This document shows positions 39,546 through 52,566 of a stretch of DNA of 64,000 nucleotides, one piece after another. Each line of letters opens with the position of its first letter. Position 1 is the stretch's first letter. This DNA is from Thamnaconus septentrionalis (lineage: Eukaryota; Chordata; Actinopteri; Tetraodontiformes; Monacanthidae), in the NCBI GenBank assembly GCA_009823395.1, contig CM020503.1, forward strand, positions 2,176,501 through 2,240,500, written 5' to 3'. The position numbers were made by a program, and so were the translations under genes. Below the pieces are notes generated by a model, which did no database searches, had not been told where the DNA came from, and was given only the letters and a program-made list of their open reading frames with translations.

Positions 39546-41483
39546 AGCAGCAGGCGCGACACTTGAATTATTTTTTTTCTTTTTACTATTATTTCAGGTT
39601 GCAGAACGCCCGATGAAAGGTTGCTTTTAGGTTCTTTTTTTTTTTTTAGTTTAACCATGTTTCATTTCCATACGAATGTGAGCAAAACAACCAATACACG
39701 TGTTTTTTAGTTTAAACATCATTACGGTTTGAATATTGCATTAAATCTGAACCACGTCCCTACACATATAAGTTATGACAAGTTAAAGAATGACTGTCTC
39801 TTCACTAAATGCAGAAGAGATTTAATGGAAATATTCACCATTTATTCCTTGATAAACCTGTCAATTAAATTAATTTTAAAAAAAAACTATCTAAAACAAA
39901 TATGCTATTTTATTTAATTTCTTTATGCTGAAAAATGTTTTGGAATGGTTATTAATATGTTACCAGCAATACTTTTGCGATGCTAAAACATACTGATTTA
40001 TTGCTGTTCATAAATCATTAAATTTAGAAAATTAATTGGAGGTTAAAACCAGTATTTGAACCAATTACACTCTTTATATGTTTAAGGATTCACAAAAGAC
40101 CCACACAACAGAGTAAACAACAATTCATTTAATAATTAATCTTTGTGGCCTCTAGGGGAGGGGTTTGAAAGGTATAAAATGGTCATATTAAAATAATCGA
40201 CCCAGTCTTTTCCCTCTCAGGATAACCCACTGTCCAGCTGTCCTTTGACACAAGTACATATAGTTTTTTTTTTTTTTTGTTCAGTTCCTCAGCAGACCTC
40301 CCACGTATCCATGTATATAACTTATTCTTGTTAATGAAACAACTTGACAGTTCAATGTACAAGGATCCCAAAGTCCCGAAATAGAAACAACACACAACCA
40401 ACGACACAAGGGCGAACGTTCCTCTCATCGCCATAAAGTCAGAGATGAGACCCTTGAAGAGGCCAGAGGTCGTGATGGATGAGGCTCTGGATGCTCACAA
40501 GCAATCAAAGTGTCCTGTGAAGCAAGCCCGCCTTTTTTTTCTTCTGCATGGTTATGCAAAAAAGGGGAAGATAGTACTGGTTGATACCCAAAACAAAGAC
40601 AAATAACATAACAGTGAATATATTTATTATTATAGAAGATAATGTTAAGAATAGTAATCACAAAGGCAATTTCTCTAGACTACTATAATCTGGTCCTGCA
40701 CATATAGTGAAGAAGAGAGTGGGAAACAGTTAGAGGAAGCTCTAGAACACTGTGCTCACACAGTGCCGTACAGTCCGTTTCACCATTCGTCCTTTGGAAA
40801 ACACAAAAGGAGTTAAATCTCATCATCAGTGTAGCCGAGGGTGTGTGTGTGGGGGGGTTCTTGAGATTTTCAGGGGGGGGCGGGGTTAGGGTGGGGAGGG
40901 GCAAAGCAGGAAAGTGACGTGGGATGCATATAGATCATCATCAACAACTTAGTTTTTCCTGATGCCAAAAAGACACACAGACAGGAAAGAAAGCACCACT
41001 TTACCACTGAAGACCCTCATCCAAAAAAAAAATAATAATATATAGTCACAGCTGATCAATATAGAGAAGAGCCTCTTAGTTTCCCCACCGCCGAGCGAGC
41101 CGATCCACAACTCTTCCGCGTGGATCGGGGTTCATCCCTCTGGAAGTCTCTCTTGGCGGTCAGCGTTCAGAACTGACTATTGTAATAACCAACAGCAAGT
41201 AGAAAATAAAATTACACCACGGATGCACACACACCATGTACCTTTAAATTGCACTGACAAAACCCCTGCGCATGCTCCGAGTCAAACATTTGCCTCTCTG
41301 CCGTCACCTGCAGCTGACTTAACTGACTCCCTTTTGTGGGGTGGGGGTGGGGATCATGTTCGCTAGTTTCCTTTAGGGGAGGTGGGGGTGGAGGGTTGGG
41401 GGGGTTCGGGGGGTAGGGGGCAGATAAAGAGCAGCACAGTGATCCTGACATTTCCCTTCAACTCCTCCAGTGTTGTCCCTGTA
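39546..41483 (-). terminator. 3'UTR of the AUTS2-family gene and short spacer to srcap
   Basis: Downstream of the stop codon at 41486-41484 the minus strand is non-coding. Candidate AATAAA signals are at about 40628-40623 and 40002-39997; I cannot tell which is used. The left end (39546-39990) is AT-rich spacer. A GC-skewed G-run region (41340-41420, plus strand) lies just after the stop codon. Confidence 0.55.
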
Positions 41484-43040
41484 CTATCTGGACTCTCCGT
41501 CCTTGTGGCTGCTGTACAGCGCCAGCTCGCCGGGCCCCCCAAGTCTCGAGCTGCGAGGCGGCGTGGCCGAGCGGTTGGTGATGGACGGAATGAGCGGCGG
41601 CGGCGCCCCCACCGCCAGCGCCCCCACCAGGCTCGCCGGGGACTTCCCCAGGAGGCCGTTGGGCGCGTGGTGCGGGTTCAGGGGCCGAGGCGGGCGTACA
41701 GGCCGGCGTGGTGGTGGGAGGCGGGCGACGCTCCGGAGGGCAGGCCGTGGGAGAGGAGGCCCGGGTGCAGCTGCTCCAGGTGCGAGGCCGTGGCCGCGTG
41801 GGAGGGGCTGGACAGGTGGGAGGCGGGCGGGAGGTGCGGGTGCATGCCAAAGTAGCGCGCCCTCTCAAAGTCTTCCCGCAGGATCTGGGCGCGCTGCTCC
41901 TCGTCCATCAGCCCCCCGCCCGGCGGCCCCAGGTGGGGCGGCCGCTCGAAGTGGTGGGCCATCAGGCCGAACTCCTGGCGGGAGCCGGAGGCCACCGAGG
42001 TAGACGTCTGCGGGTGGTGGTGGTGGTGGCTGGCCGCCGCCATGGCCGCCGCCCTCTCCGCCTCCATCAGGCGCTGCTGCTGGATGAGGCGGGCCACGTC
42101 GCGGGTCGCGCGCAGGGCCAGGTGGGGTCAGAGCGCAGGGCCAGCGCCCCGCCGGTGGTGCTGATGCTGCTGCTGGGCCGCCAGCTCCCGCCAGGGGTCC
42201 CAGGTGAAGCTGTGCGCCCTCGCGGCGGCCCCTGGGCGGGCCGTGCGGGAAGCGATCGGCGCCGGGGCGAGCACCACCAGGGGCGGCGCCCACCGTGCTG
42301 CCCAGGTACGCCTCGATGGCCCTGGAGCGGTCCAGCATGGAGAGGTGTTGGGGGTTGGCCGTGTGAGACAGCAGGGGGACGCCGGGAGTCGGGGTGAGCG
42401 ACAGCGACGAGGACGACGGCGTGCCGGAGCTGGGGTGGTGCGGGTGGCTGCTGGGCCGCTCGAAGGAGTGGCCGGGCGCCAGCGGGGGCAGCGTGATGGG
42501 AATGTGCTCCGGCTCCTCTTTGCGCTCCTCCTTGACTTTGAGCAGCGGGGGCTTGGAGACGGGCGTGGCGGTCCGGTCGGACTTCTTGGCCTGAGACAAG
42601 GCGATGGAGGCGGAGGCGGACGAGGAGGGGTGGCCGCCGTCCCTATGGGAGTGCGGGGGCTCGCCGTGCAGGCCGTGCACGCTCGGGCCCATCGGCCCTT
42701 GGGTACAGGTCCAGCGGGGGACGGTGCCGAGCGGCCGGGCGCGGGGGTGGCGAGCGCCGACGACGAAGAGGAGCGCGGCCGGTCCCTGTCAGCAATGAGG
42801 GACGAGGAGCCCAGCGTCAGGCCTCGGGGAGCCATGTTGGGCACCAGTCTCTTGTCGACGTCGCGGTCCCGCTCGCGCTCTCTGCTCAGGCTGCGCGTCA
42901 GGTCCTCCATGGGCCCGGCGCCGCCACCCAAGGTGCTGCTGTGGCCGTTGATGTGAGACACGGGGTTGCTACTGTGGGGCTTAAAGGAGGGAGCAACTGG
43001 AGACATTCTCACAGGCTGTCGCCCATACAGTAGGTTGTCC
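41484..43040 (-). CDS. fbrs: Terminal exon of the AUTS2-family gene, frame-broken
   Basis: The exon opens [20 protein letters not shown] in one frame. [21 protein letters not shown] and [13 protein letters not shown] are in another frame, [17 protein letters not shown] in the first, and [20 protein letters not shown] through GLYARLGP after a stop in that same frame. The C-terminus [19 protein letters not shown] to [11 protein letters not shown] then follows in yet another frame, ending in TAG at 41486-41484. The NGLLGKSP region aligns with the AUTS2 C-terminus NGLLNKTP, so the true end is clear. Frame changes fall near 42,700, 42,270, 42,140-42,120 and at the G4 run 41681-41684. All can be explained by single-base indels in GC-rich runs. 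Confidence 0.8.
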
Positions 43041-46000
43041 CTGGAAAGCATAAAAAAAACACCACCATTATTACTGGGAGCAGTTAATAGCAATTCATGT
43101 TAAATCAAATGTATCATCAATTTAAAAAAGAAGGATGAGTCAAACATCTCACCTGTCCTTTTCGTCCTTGATGTGAGGGATGTCTCTCCTCTCCGCTTCC
43201 TTCCCTCGGTCCCGCTCATCCCGCTTATCCGGCCCTTTAGCCCAGCTGGGACCAGGGAAGCCCGGTGGTCCCCCGTGCAGGCGGTTCCACTGGTCGTGGT
43301 GGTTCCCAGGTAGACCTCCAACCACGCCAGCCGGTGGCTCTTTGGGGCCAAACACAGAGCTCGCTGTGGGACAAGAACCATCAAGTCAGAGAAATTGAAA
43401 AAAAAAAAAAAAAAAACCCCAGGTTGAAAAATCTGGAAATTTAACTTCATCATGAGACGCAGCCCTGCTTGGAGTTGGGAACAAGTGTGAGCAACACGGT
43501 CAATCCCAGCAGGTCTCTGACAGTAATAACTAATAACTAACTTGTAATTAAACTACTAGAGAAAGCAGCAATCTCAGCCGTCTTCCTGTCATTTCCAAGA
43601 GTTAGACTGACCGAGCGTTGGGCTGCCGAGTCCTCCGAAGGCACCAGAACCAAGGGCTCCCAGTGGGTTGAAGGGAGGGGTGCGGCCGTACGGATCTAAA
43701 ACAAGCAGCAACACCCAGTTAGTGCAACAGTCACTGGAAAACAGAGAAACTGAGGATTTCACTGCAGGGCTGAAGACATCAGGAGATGCACCTCAACTTA
43801 CTTAATTGTTCAATGTTAAATCCCAAATGATTCATAAAATATATGTTGGTGTAAGCTTTTGGGGGCAGGCTGAACAAATGTGCCTCTTTATGGTGCACTT
43901 ACCCAAATGCGCAGTAGGTGTGAGGAAAGAGGAGTGAGGCGTTGGAGGAGAGATAAAGGGAGCCGAGGGTGGATTGACAGGTCCTGGAGGAGAAAAAGAT
44001 GCCATGAAAAAAAAAAAAGGAGTGTGAAATCAGGCAAGACAGCAGTGATGCACAACAAGAGTCAAACAACAAAGCCTGGCGGCGGGAGAGCAAACTTGGA
44101 AAGTAACCTGTAGCTGAGAAGAGAGTCGGGGGCCTGGTCAGATCGTGTGTGGGAGGCAGAGCTCCTCCGATGGGCCCCAGGGGCCCCAGTCCTCCAGGTC
44201 CGGGAAGACGAGCCAGCAGGTCACTGCGGAAGTCCAGCTTGTGAGGGTCAGTCTGCATTAGCTGCGAGGAGAAGAGGGAGGAGTTTTTAAAGAAAGAGGC
44301 GGCGGCGGTCGTCTCACGTGGACGAGAGATTTGAGCTTCGTTCTCCAGTCGACACAGTTCTTGGTTTTAAATACACAAACCTTGACTTTTTTCTGATGGC
44401 TTAGAATCATCCAGGCCAAGTACACATGCATAGCGCACCACTTTCCTGGTTTCTGCGGGGAACAAGAAACACAGTGGCCTTACAGTCGGCCCGGTAGCGC
44501 AGCACGTCCAACATGAAATGCCTTTGCACACAGAGTCAGATGGGTTTGTTTTTTACAGCTGTTCACTCTCTTGCTTCCAAACAAAGGTGAGAGAATTGAC
44601 AAGCAGCTTCTGGTCGGTGCGTATTGTTATCAAAAGAGACCAAGAGACGAGTGAATCGCACGTCTGAGACAGAGAGGTGAACTGCAGGACTCGTATCTAA
44701 CTGGGTGTGCAAGGGCTGTGAGTAGTCCAGCAGAGGTCAAGAGTACAGGTCAGATTAGTGCAAAGAGCAAAGTGAAGCAGTGAGAGAAGCAAACAGGCTG
44801 AAGGTTTCAAGGAGCCAAGGGAGTCAGAGAAACATCGGTTTTTTGCTTACATTACTGATTTTCAACGATGTCCCAAATGGATCAGTTAGCTATGAGAGAA
44901 CAGAGGTGTGAGACCACGCTTTAATCACACAGATCTCACTCTTCAAGCAGGAATAGTGCTCAACTTTTCTTGCACTCAACAACACTGGCTGGCCCATAGT
45001 GAAGCACATTCTGAGCTACGCTGGCTGGCTGGCTGGTCACATGTCTACGTCGCGACAGGTGCGCGTGTCGCGCTCTGACGGCGCGGCGCCATTCTTACCC
45101 TGGGGTCTTTAGGCTGCAGGTGGTGGGGCACCACCCCGAGGCGGGCCGTCAGGTCAGGACCAGTTCCCTGAGGGACGAGAGGCTGTCACACACAGCACAG
45201 CAGGTCAGCGACAACCTCGGCAACAACTGATGAGCAAACACTTTGTCTAACGTCCAAACACCTTCATGTTACAGTAATTAGCAAAGCTTCCCGTTAGAAT
45301 GCTGTTCATTAACCAGCCTGCTTTCTACATTCATCATCTTCACTACTGTAAACATGTCAACACAAATCACAGCAGACATTTCTAGATTGCACTACCTGAA
45401 AAGATCGATACGAGAAGACCTTATGAATCAGGTTGAGCAACCGTGCATTAATATGCAGTTATTAATATGCGGTTATTAATTGCTCACCTTTGGCTGAAAT
45501 GCTCCCTGCAAGGAGCTGAAAGGCCCAGTGGGAGGGATGACAGGCTGGATGCTCGGCACAGAGGGCGGTGGGTACTGCGGAAAGAACTGCAAGCATCCAA
45601 ACACACAACAGTCTGAGCAAGAGGTGAACGTGCATTTACTATATAAACCAGCGGTGCCCAACCCCCGGCCCGGCCCGCACAGAAAGAATAATTAACTTCC
45701 GTTAAATTAATTCTGTTTTATTTATTATCCGATTTTATTTTGAAAAATTACCCAATTCTCTGTGTTACATCCATCTATTGCTCAACTCTTGACGCATATC
45801 AAGGCGCTTATCTCAGTCGCGTGCTACGTTGCCACTAGATTATTCAATTAAAGAGCAGCAGCCTTTGCAGCATTGAAAAGGAAAAAAGCGGACAATACTC
45901 ATGTTACGTTGTTGTCGCCATGTTAAGAGGACGCTGCCAATAAAGTTCCAAACATGTACACAGTGGATTCACGTTTATTATTATATTTAGAAAATACCAC

Positions 46001-49000
46001 AGTTTTCATGGCCGGTCCCTGAAAATATTGTCTCACATTAAACCAGGCCGTGGTGCAAAAAAGGTTTGGGGCTGCTGATATCAAAGCTGCGATCGCATTT
46101 GAAATCTTTCTACCGTGAGGTTTTCAAGAGCTGAAACACATCACAGCCGAGACCCTCCAATAAGTTTTGTTATCGGCCACCCAATGAGCAACATCACATA
46201 CATAAAAACACACAAGACGCACACACACGAGTACTCACAGGGTGTCGGTACAACCCGTCCATTTTACCAGGATACTTGTCAAACTGAAAGGCAAAGACAA
46301 CCAGTCAAAGCGTTAGCAAGCGTGCAGGTGGGTGAGGGTTCGATGAAAGCTCGTCAGGCGGCGGCGGCGGCGGCGGCGAGGTTCTCACCAGAGGAGGCCC
46401 AGTGGCAGTGGGATGCAGGAAGGGCGTGAAGTGTTGGTGCGTGTGCGTGTGTTGGTGCTGGTGGTTGTGCTGATGGAACTGGAAGGCGAGAGGCGGAATG
46501 CTCGACTGGTTCTGAGACGTTCGGCCCGAGGTGGAGCTGGAGGCCGAGGGCCCGCCGGGGGTGCTGCGACCGGCGGCCGCCGCGTTGCTTTCGCTCCCGG
46601 GGACGCTGCGTCTGCCCTCACGCTCTGAAGGACAGCAGGGAGGGAAAGAGGATCTGAGCGCGGGACATTTGCTGTGCGACTGACATACAAGACATGAACC
46701 AAGGCAGCAAAAAAACCTCGACTTGGAATGAGACGCCTGGAATTTTCATACTTATATTATCAAACTTACGGCTGTGTAATTTCGCACAGACAAATTCAAA
46801 GTGCCACCAGAGAAAGTCTGGCTTCAGCTTATTTTGGGAACGTGTTAGTCACTGGTCAACGACTGAGGCAGACAGAATGAACCAAACCTGACCCTGCAAC
46901 TAAAATGGCCCGGTTGTGTAGTGACTGTGTACTGGTTTTCCATTTATAGTAACAAGCATAACTAGCACGACAGGATGTGAACATAACAGAGGAGTTATTC
47001 TCTTTAGAAATCTAGGGTAGAGTGGCTGTTGCACGAATGGTTCTTGTCTGTGCATTAAATGTGATGTCTGTAACTTTCATCTCTGAGATGACATCATTCA
47101 TCTGCTTCCTGTCTGCTTTTATTGTGTGAACGGTAATGTGGCATCCCTGCGATGACACATTACATGTCTTCTTTTATTTTGTGATGTCTAAATATGACTG
47201 CACAATTAATTTTATCCTTATTTTTTTGGAGGACTATGGATGGAATTTAGCAGCAAGCTAACTCCGCTACAGTTACTGTTTTAGAGTCTTCTGTATTGTC
47301 AACACGTCCAGGAATGCACACAGTCGCGTCTAAATAAACAATAAACTCAACTGAATTAAACTAGTTATGAAGTTTGCTCTGTTCTGTTTGCAAGGTGCGA
47401 CTGGCAGAGACCAACAACCAGCCTGACTCCACTGCAAGCAGCAGACCCGTCGGTCAACGTGCTGTCAACTGGCTGTGTTGTCACACTGAGTCTAAATGGG
47501 AAACGCCTGCCACTCGCTGCCAGCACGGCGTCCCTGTTCACGTTACCTGCGGCGGCTGAGTGGGCGGGGCCTTGGAGCAGAGGTGGAGGGGGAGGCAGGC
47601 CCGGCGAGGACGTGAACAGGGCCCCGGAGTTGGCCCGGGAGGGGGGCCGCAGGGGGCCTGAGGTGGCCGGGACCCTGGTGGAGGGGGTCGGCGGTCGCAT
47701 GGAGGATGAGGAAGTGGCGACTGCTGAAGCAGACGAAGGAGGCTTGACTGGGGTGTTGCTCCTGAGAAGACGGGAGAGACGACAGCATGAAGAGCACAGC
47801 AAAAATCACACCAGCAGAATGGAGATTATCAACATATATACACTTGTCAGACCTGTTGTTGATGTTGTATATGGAGTGAGATCGTCCGGGCAGAGTGAGG
47901 AAGGGTTTGGGTTTGGAGAGCGGCGGGCTGCCATTGTGTCGGCCGCTGTTGCCGTGGGGACCGGGCCGGGTGAGCGGGCCAGCGGCTGCACCCGGCGAGG
48001 GCAGGCGGGAGAAGGAGGCGGACGAGGTAGACGGACAGACGGTCTCGGGGAAATGCTGCTCCAGGCTCTTCTCCTGGCTCCGCTCCAGGCCCGAGACTCT
48101 CGGGGTCACCATCAGCCGCGACACGCTGCCGCAGCGGGCTTGCAGAGGCGGGCAGCTTTTACCCACCGACGCGGCGGCCATACTCGACGGCGTCGGCTCT
48201 GCAACTGTGGAGGCAACAGGTTCACATGTGGGAGAAAAAAAACAAGGAGGGACGCCAGGTGCACTGATCTGATGCGGAGCATGACTGCTGTCCTTTCTTG
48301 ACTTTCTCTACTTAACAAGACAGTTTAAACAGGCTTTTTTTTTCTGTTATCCATATTGTCACAGTTTAACATTTAATAAAAGCAAAAAAAATCCACATAT
48401 TTGATTTTGTCCGAGTCACCAGGCCAGGACTGGCTCGTACCTTTCCTGGTGCTGACTGTGAAGACGGGGTCCATGTCGTTGTCAGAGGCCTAAATACAAA
48501 GGAGAACCACGGATTTAGAAAAGTCCAGTGTGCTCTTGAAAAGTTGACGGAATGCATTTTGTTTGTTTCCCGTTTGATACCAGAGTTAAACCTTGAGGAA
48601 AAAAATTGGCATGCATTCGCTTGCATAATAATCACCCTGAAGAATAAACAATGAGCACTCACCTTGTCTGCAGTATCACTCTCAGTGTCACACTGGCAAG
48701 ACAGGAGGAGAACATTCAGGTCAACAGCAAGAAATGGGAAAAACAGAAGAAAATCACGACAACGCTGGACGCAAACTTACAATGTAGCCCGTCTCCAGAG
48801 GATGTCCCTGGAAAAACAACACACACGTCATTGCCTTTAATGTTTAGCATAGTGACACAAAGCAATGAAACACTTCGCAGCAATGCCAAAGCTAGAGACT
48901 CTTCATCCTCGCTGTGCTACGGTGTTTCTCTCACTGTCACATGATAAGAAACAAACAAAAAGTTGCTTTGAACCAGTTTTACAAGGTGAGCTTCGGTGGA

Positions 49001-50881
49001 GCGCCATCCAGTGGAGCAGAACGGCAGAAAGGTAAACACGGCTATTTGATCAACAGCTGCGGTCGACACGAGTTCAGCGGCTCACCTCGATCCTCCTCCT
49101 CTTGCTCCTGCTCTTGGGCCAGCAGCTGCTGGGGTAGCAGTGCGGCGCTCCTTCCTCGGGCTCCGACAGCGGCCCTCCGCCGTTCTCCTCCGGCCCCCTC
49201 TTCACCTTGTTCCTCCTCAGCGGCATGTCGTTGCGCTGATTGGGCTTCAAGGAGCAGTCCATCTGGAAGAAGGAGCGAGAGAACAGGCGTATTAATGTAC
49301 AAGCATATTAATCTGATCGTTGAGATTAAGATCAGATGTGTAGGACGCACCATGCACTGTAGTTTGTCTGCTTTTATTAAACAATTTTTTTTAACCTCAA
49401 CATTTCAGTGATTTATGCGACTGAATATCTACAGTGCAACAGTAGCGACATTAAGGACAGCATCCATTTCTGACAACTGAAATGTCATGAGAGGATGAAC
49501 AAAGAAAGAAAACCGAGGACAAGTCTCCTGTTAATATAGAGACGAGAAATGAGGATTTAAAATATATTAAATATAATAAAATTGCCAATTCCTAAAAAAA
49601 AAATGTAGAAAAGAAAACGATTTTTAAAGACCCGCTGACTTATTTGTCAAAACAATCTGACTGCGAAGTCATTTTCTCAGCTGAAAAACAAAAGTATAAA
49701 TTCAAAAGACAGGAGCAGCAGTCAGCTGAAAATGTAGCACATCAGATGAGTGTCATCTAAATAAGTACACAACAGGAAATTACACAAATCCGCCGCACAC
49801 TTAAATTATATGAGAGCAAACTGGCAGTTTGCTGGGTTCTTTCAAAGTTATTTACACCACGGTGTTGATTAAAGAACAACATAGTTGTACAGGTCAGCAG
49901 TCACAGGAGCCTGTCTGTATAACACTTCCTAAACAATGACATTTCAAAAAATAATAACTACCAGCGTTCATTCCCCACATTCAGACAGGAAATAGAGAAA
50001 AAAAATTCCAGAGGAAATTGCCACATTCCACCAGCGAACATTATTACTATTGTGTTTACCTTTTTTCTACTGGCAGACAGCAGGTGACAATCAGCTACTG
50101 TGCATTCACGTGGATTTTGTGAGCTGTGTCAGACGCTGATTTACTGATTTTCTTCCCACGAGCAGGTCAGGGAAGAAGAAAATTCAAATTGAATGGCTAA
50201 CACATATTTAGATTTCCCTGACATGCTTTTTGACAGATCGTCAGCGCCCCAGTCAGAGAATTAGAACAGGAATTATTGAGGCCATCGGTGGGATGTCTTG
50301 GGGTTTGGCCTTAAGAGGATTGCTTCCTGATAGCAGGGAATTGTGACAGGATTCACGTCAGATTGGGGCTATTTTACACCTTTGGCAGGTGGGAGGACAA
50401 GTGAATTGCAGTCTTGAAGACAGCTGACATAGACGTCCTCTTGATTTAATTGCACAAGTCAAACGAAACCAATTTATGACGAGAGTTTGGACCAGCAGCC
50501 TGTCAGTCCTCCACCATATTTTCAGTACAACTATGTGAAATGCATGGCACAGATTGATAAGAAAAACAAGACAAATACCTCCAGTGCTTCCAAGCTAATG
50601 AAGCTTGCAATTGCGAAGCCATCAATGACGTCTTCCTCGCAGGACACAGACTCTCTCTTCCTCCGCCGAGGAGGCCTGTGTCTTCCGAATCCGGGCCGAC
50701 ATTCTCTCCCACCAGGACCCAGGACACTGTTGGTCCCGCACGCCTCCCGATCGGAGCCTGAGGACAGGGATGTGGCCCGTTCCCCGGCAAGGTCCACTCT
50801 CCTCCTGCGCCGTTCCCTGTCGCGCTGAGAACGGGACCTTCGGCTCTGCCTGAACCCGGTGGTTCGGCTCGGGCCCTCCAT
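41484..50881 (-). CDS. fbrs: AUTS2-family protein, probably fibrosin (FBRS)
   Basis: Eighteen phase-consistent minus-strand exons: 50881-50579, 49262-49086, 48807-48781, 48692-48663, 48489-48441, 48204-47853, 47761-47547, 46624-46389, 46283-46239, 45586-45488, 45167-45099, 44889-44851, 44452-44381, 44261-44108, 43983-43903, 43695-43612, 43363-43153 and 43040-41484. The start is [20 protein letters not shown]. Family landmarks are [31 protein letters not shown], a His/Gln run, [70 protein letters not shown] and [24 protein letters not shown]2, FBRS and FBRSL1 join variant PRC1 complexes and can activate transcription through CK2 and p300. The choice of FBRS rests on its place directly upstream of srcap, as in human 16p11.2. 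About 1,265 codons, longer than I recall for human FBRS. The last exon is frame-broken. Confidence 0.85.
45641..46085. mobile_element. hAT-like non-autonomous element in an fbrs intron
   Basis: The element spans 45649-46077 (429 bp). The left terminus is CAGCGGTGCCCAACCCCCGG. The right terminus inward is CAGCAGCCCCAAACCTTTTT. Flanks are ATATAAAC (45641-45648) and ATATCAAA (46078-46085), identical at 6 of 8 positions. The interior (tccgattttattttgaaaa; ggccggtccctgaaaatattg) belongs to a family I recall as abundant in fish. There is no transposase frame. Confidence 0.85.
46625..47546 (-). other. fbrs intron without other genes
   Basis: A 922-bp intron between the 215-bp and 236-bp exons. It is AT-rich unique sequence with no feature I can support. 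Confidence 0.6.
49263..50578 (-). other. First coding intron of fbrs
   Basis: This 1.3-kb intron separates the N-terminal exon from the next. In mammalian AUTS2 the equivalent early introns span hundreds of kilobases, so it is strikingly compact. AT-rich, with no exon or repeat recognised. Confidence 0.7.
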
Positions 50882-52566
50882 GTTGAAACGGGACTCTGTT
50901 GTTCACACTCCAGTGGCACCGAAGGCACTTTAGAGTCAAGGTTCCGGTCCGGTGGCAGGCACCAAAACCGCAAATCAAACACCACCTCACAGGCCCCTTG
51001 CAGGGAGCCCTGTTAAAATGGCGTTAATGGAAGCAGTGGCTATTATTTACCGTCCTTTGACAACAGTCTATCGGCATTCGTGCCTTTCTTACGGCGAAAT
51101 TTTAGAGTCATTTCAATCAATCTGAAACGCAGACTTAGAGCCACATGGGTCTACACAACATCAATAACGTACACAAATGTCAAGACAGCAGATTGTCTCG
51201 TAGATGGCTAACGGTAGCTAGCTAGCAAGAAATTGGAACCACACAAGTCAAACGCATGTAAACAAAAAAGACAGCTCTGGCTCTGTTCGGCTACAAGCAA
51301 ATAGTTCGGACTGATTTCAAAATGGAAATCACGCGAGGGCTGACACTGCTCAATACAACACTTGCGTCGCCTATTTCTTAATTTTTTGCACACGCTTACA
51401 AATTTATTTGCCTGTTAGCAAAATTACGCCGTTAGCCAGTTAGCAAAGGCCAATAACCCAGATATTCGACATCAGCCCATCGGTAGCCGTGCCACAAATT
51501 CATGTCGTTTAGACTGTTTTTTTAGTTGACAGCCAATGTAAATTACATCGGATCTGACGTGTAAATGGAGCTGTCTGGGCGATGTCTGGGCGAAGCAGTT
51601 ACAGATAATGCTAACTTACGGCAGGTCAGTGTTGTATTGAACCAATTAGCTCCTGCTCATTTGGATAGCATGCCAACAGCTAGCTCAATACTGTACAATA
51701 TATTCAGTTACACGGCTAGGAACAAACGTCTATTTCCTGGACGCGCCTATTGGACAATTACAAACCGAATACTACAATACGGTGTTAGCCAATATTCCGC
51801 TGGGATTATTTCTGTTCTTCCCCGGTGAAATGCTGACGGCCGTTAGAAATGGTTGAATTCGCATCACATCAAAAGAAAGACGTAACGTTAGCGCTAGCTA
51901 GCCGATCCAGCTGTTAGCTAACTAAACCACAAGCAAGAACATTCCCGTTTTTACGAAAGCAGGAAGAATGCGGAAACAATTTTCTGCAACCGACCAATCC
52001 GATAAATACTTTTCTGTCGCTTCATTACAAACAATTATCCTTTCGCTCCGTCTCCATCATAAAGAAAAAAAAATCGAGGCCTGAATATCAAAAGCCTCGG
52101 TGTCGATTTCCATAAACGAGGGTGTCGGCCAAGCCCCCGTTGGGCTGGGCATCTCCTTCATACAGCCTTCACTGTGTAATCCAATGTTTAGGATTAGTTG
52201 GACCACTCGCCGACGTTTCAGGTCAAAGACGTGCGACTCTCACTCCATCCCGTCTGGAAATATACGAGGAGAGAGATTAAAACGCTCCACTGCTGCCCTC
52301 TCACAAGTTTCCACTCAATTGGAAATTTATCGTGAAAATCGGGGAGACACAACCCTTGTCAACCGTGCAGTGCATTGTGTGCGCAACTCTTCTTCCCCAA
52401 TTGCCAAACTAGCCGGTTTGTCGCTCTGCTTGTGCACATCACCACCTAGTGGAGGACGTTTGCTGGGATTTTGCTACGAACGGTTTAAATGCGTCCTTGG
52501 TCTTTTTTTTTTGGTTGTGTCAGAGACAAAACAAGTCTCGTTTTCGCAGTCTTTATATGTTATGGC
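50882..52566 (-). promoter_or_regulatory. 5' flank and promoter region of fbrs
   Basis: Upstream of the fbrs start codon the sequence is moderately GC-rich to about 51000 and then mixed. Words of the GCTAGC/TTAGC type cluster at 51215-51230 and 51880-51930. No TATA box at a convincing position was found, and an untranslated upstream exon is possible but not demonstrable. The open frames in this stretch are short and resemble nothing known. Confidence 0.4.

Noticed and set aside
47459..48301. Plus-strand open frame of 280 codons
   Set aside because: It covers the fbrs exons 48204-47853 and 47761-47547 in antisense, while the minus strand encodes the family motif [11 protein letters not shown].
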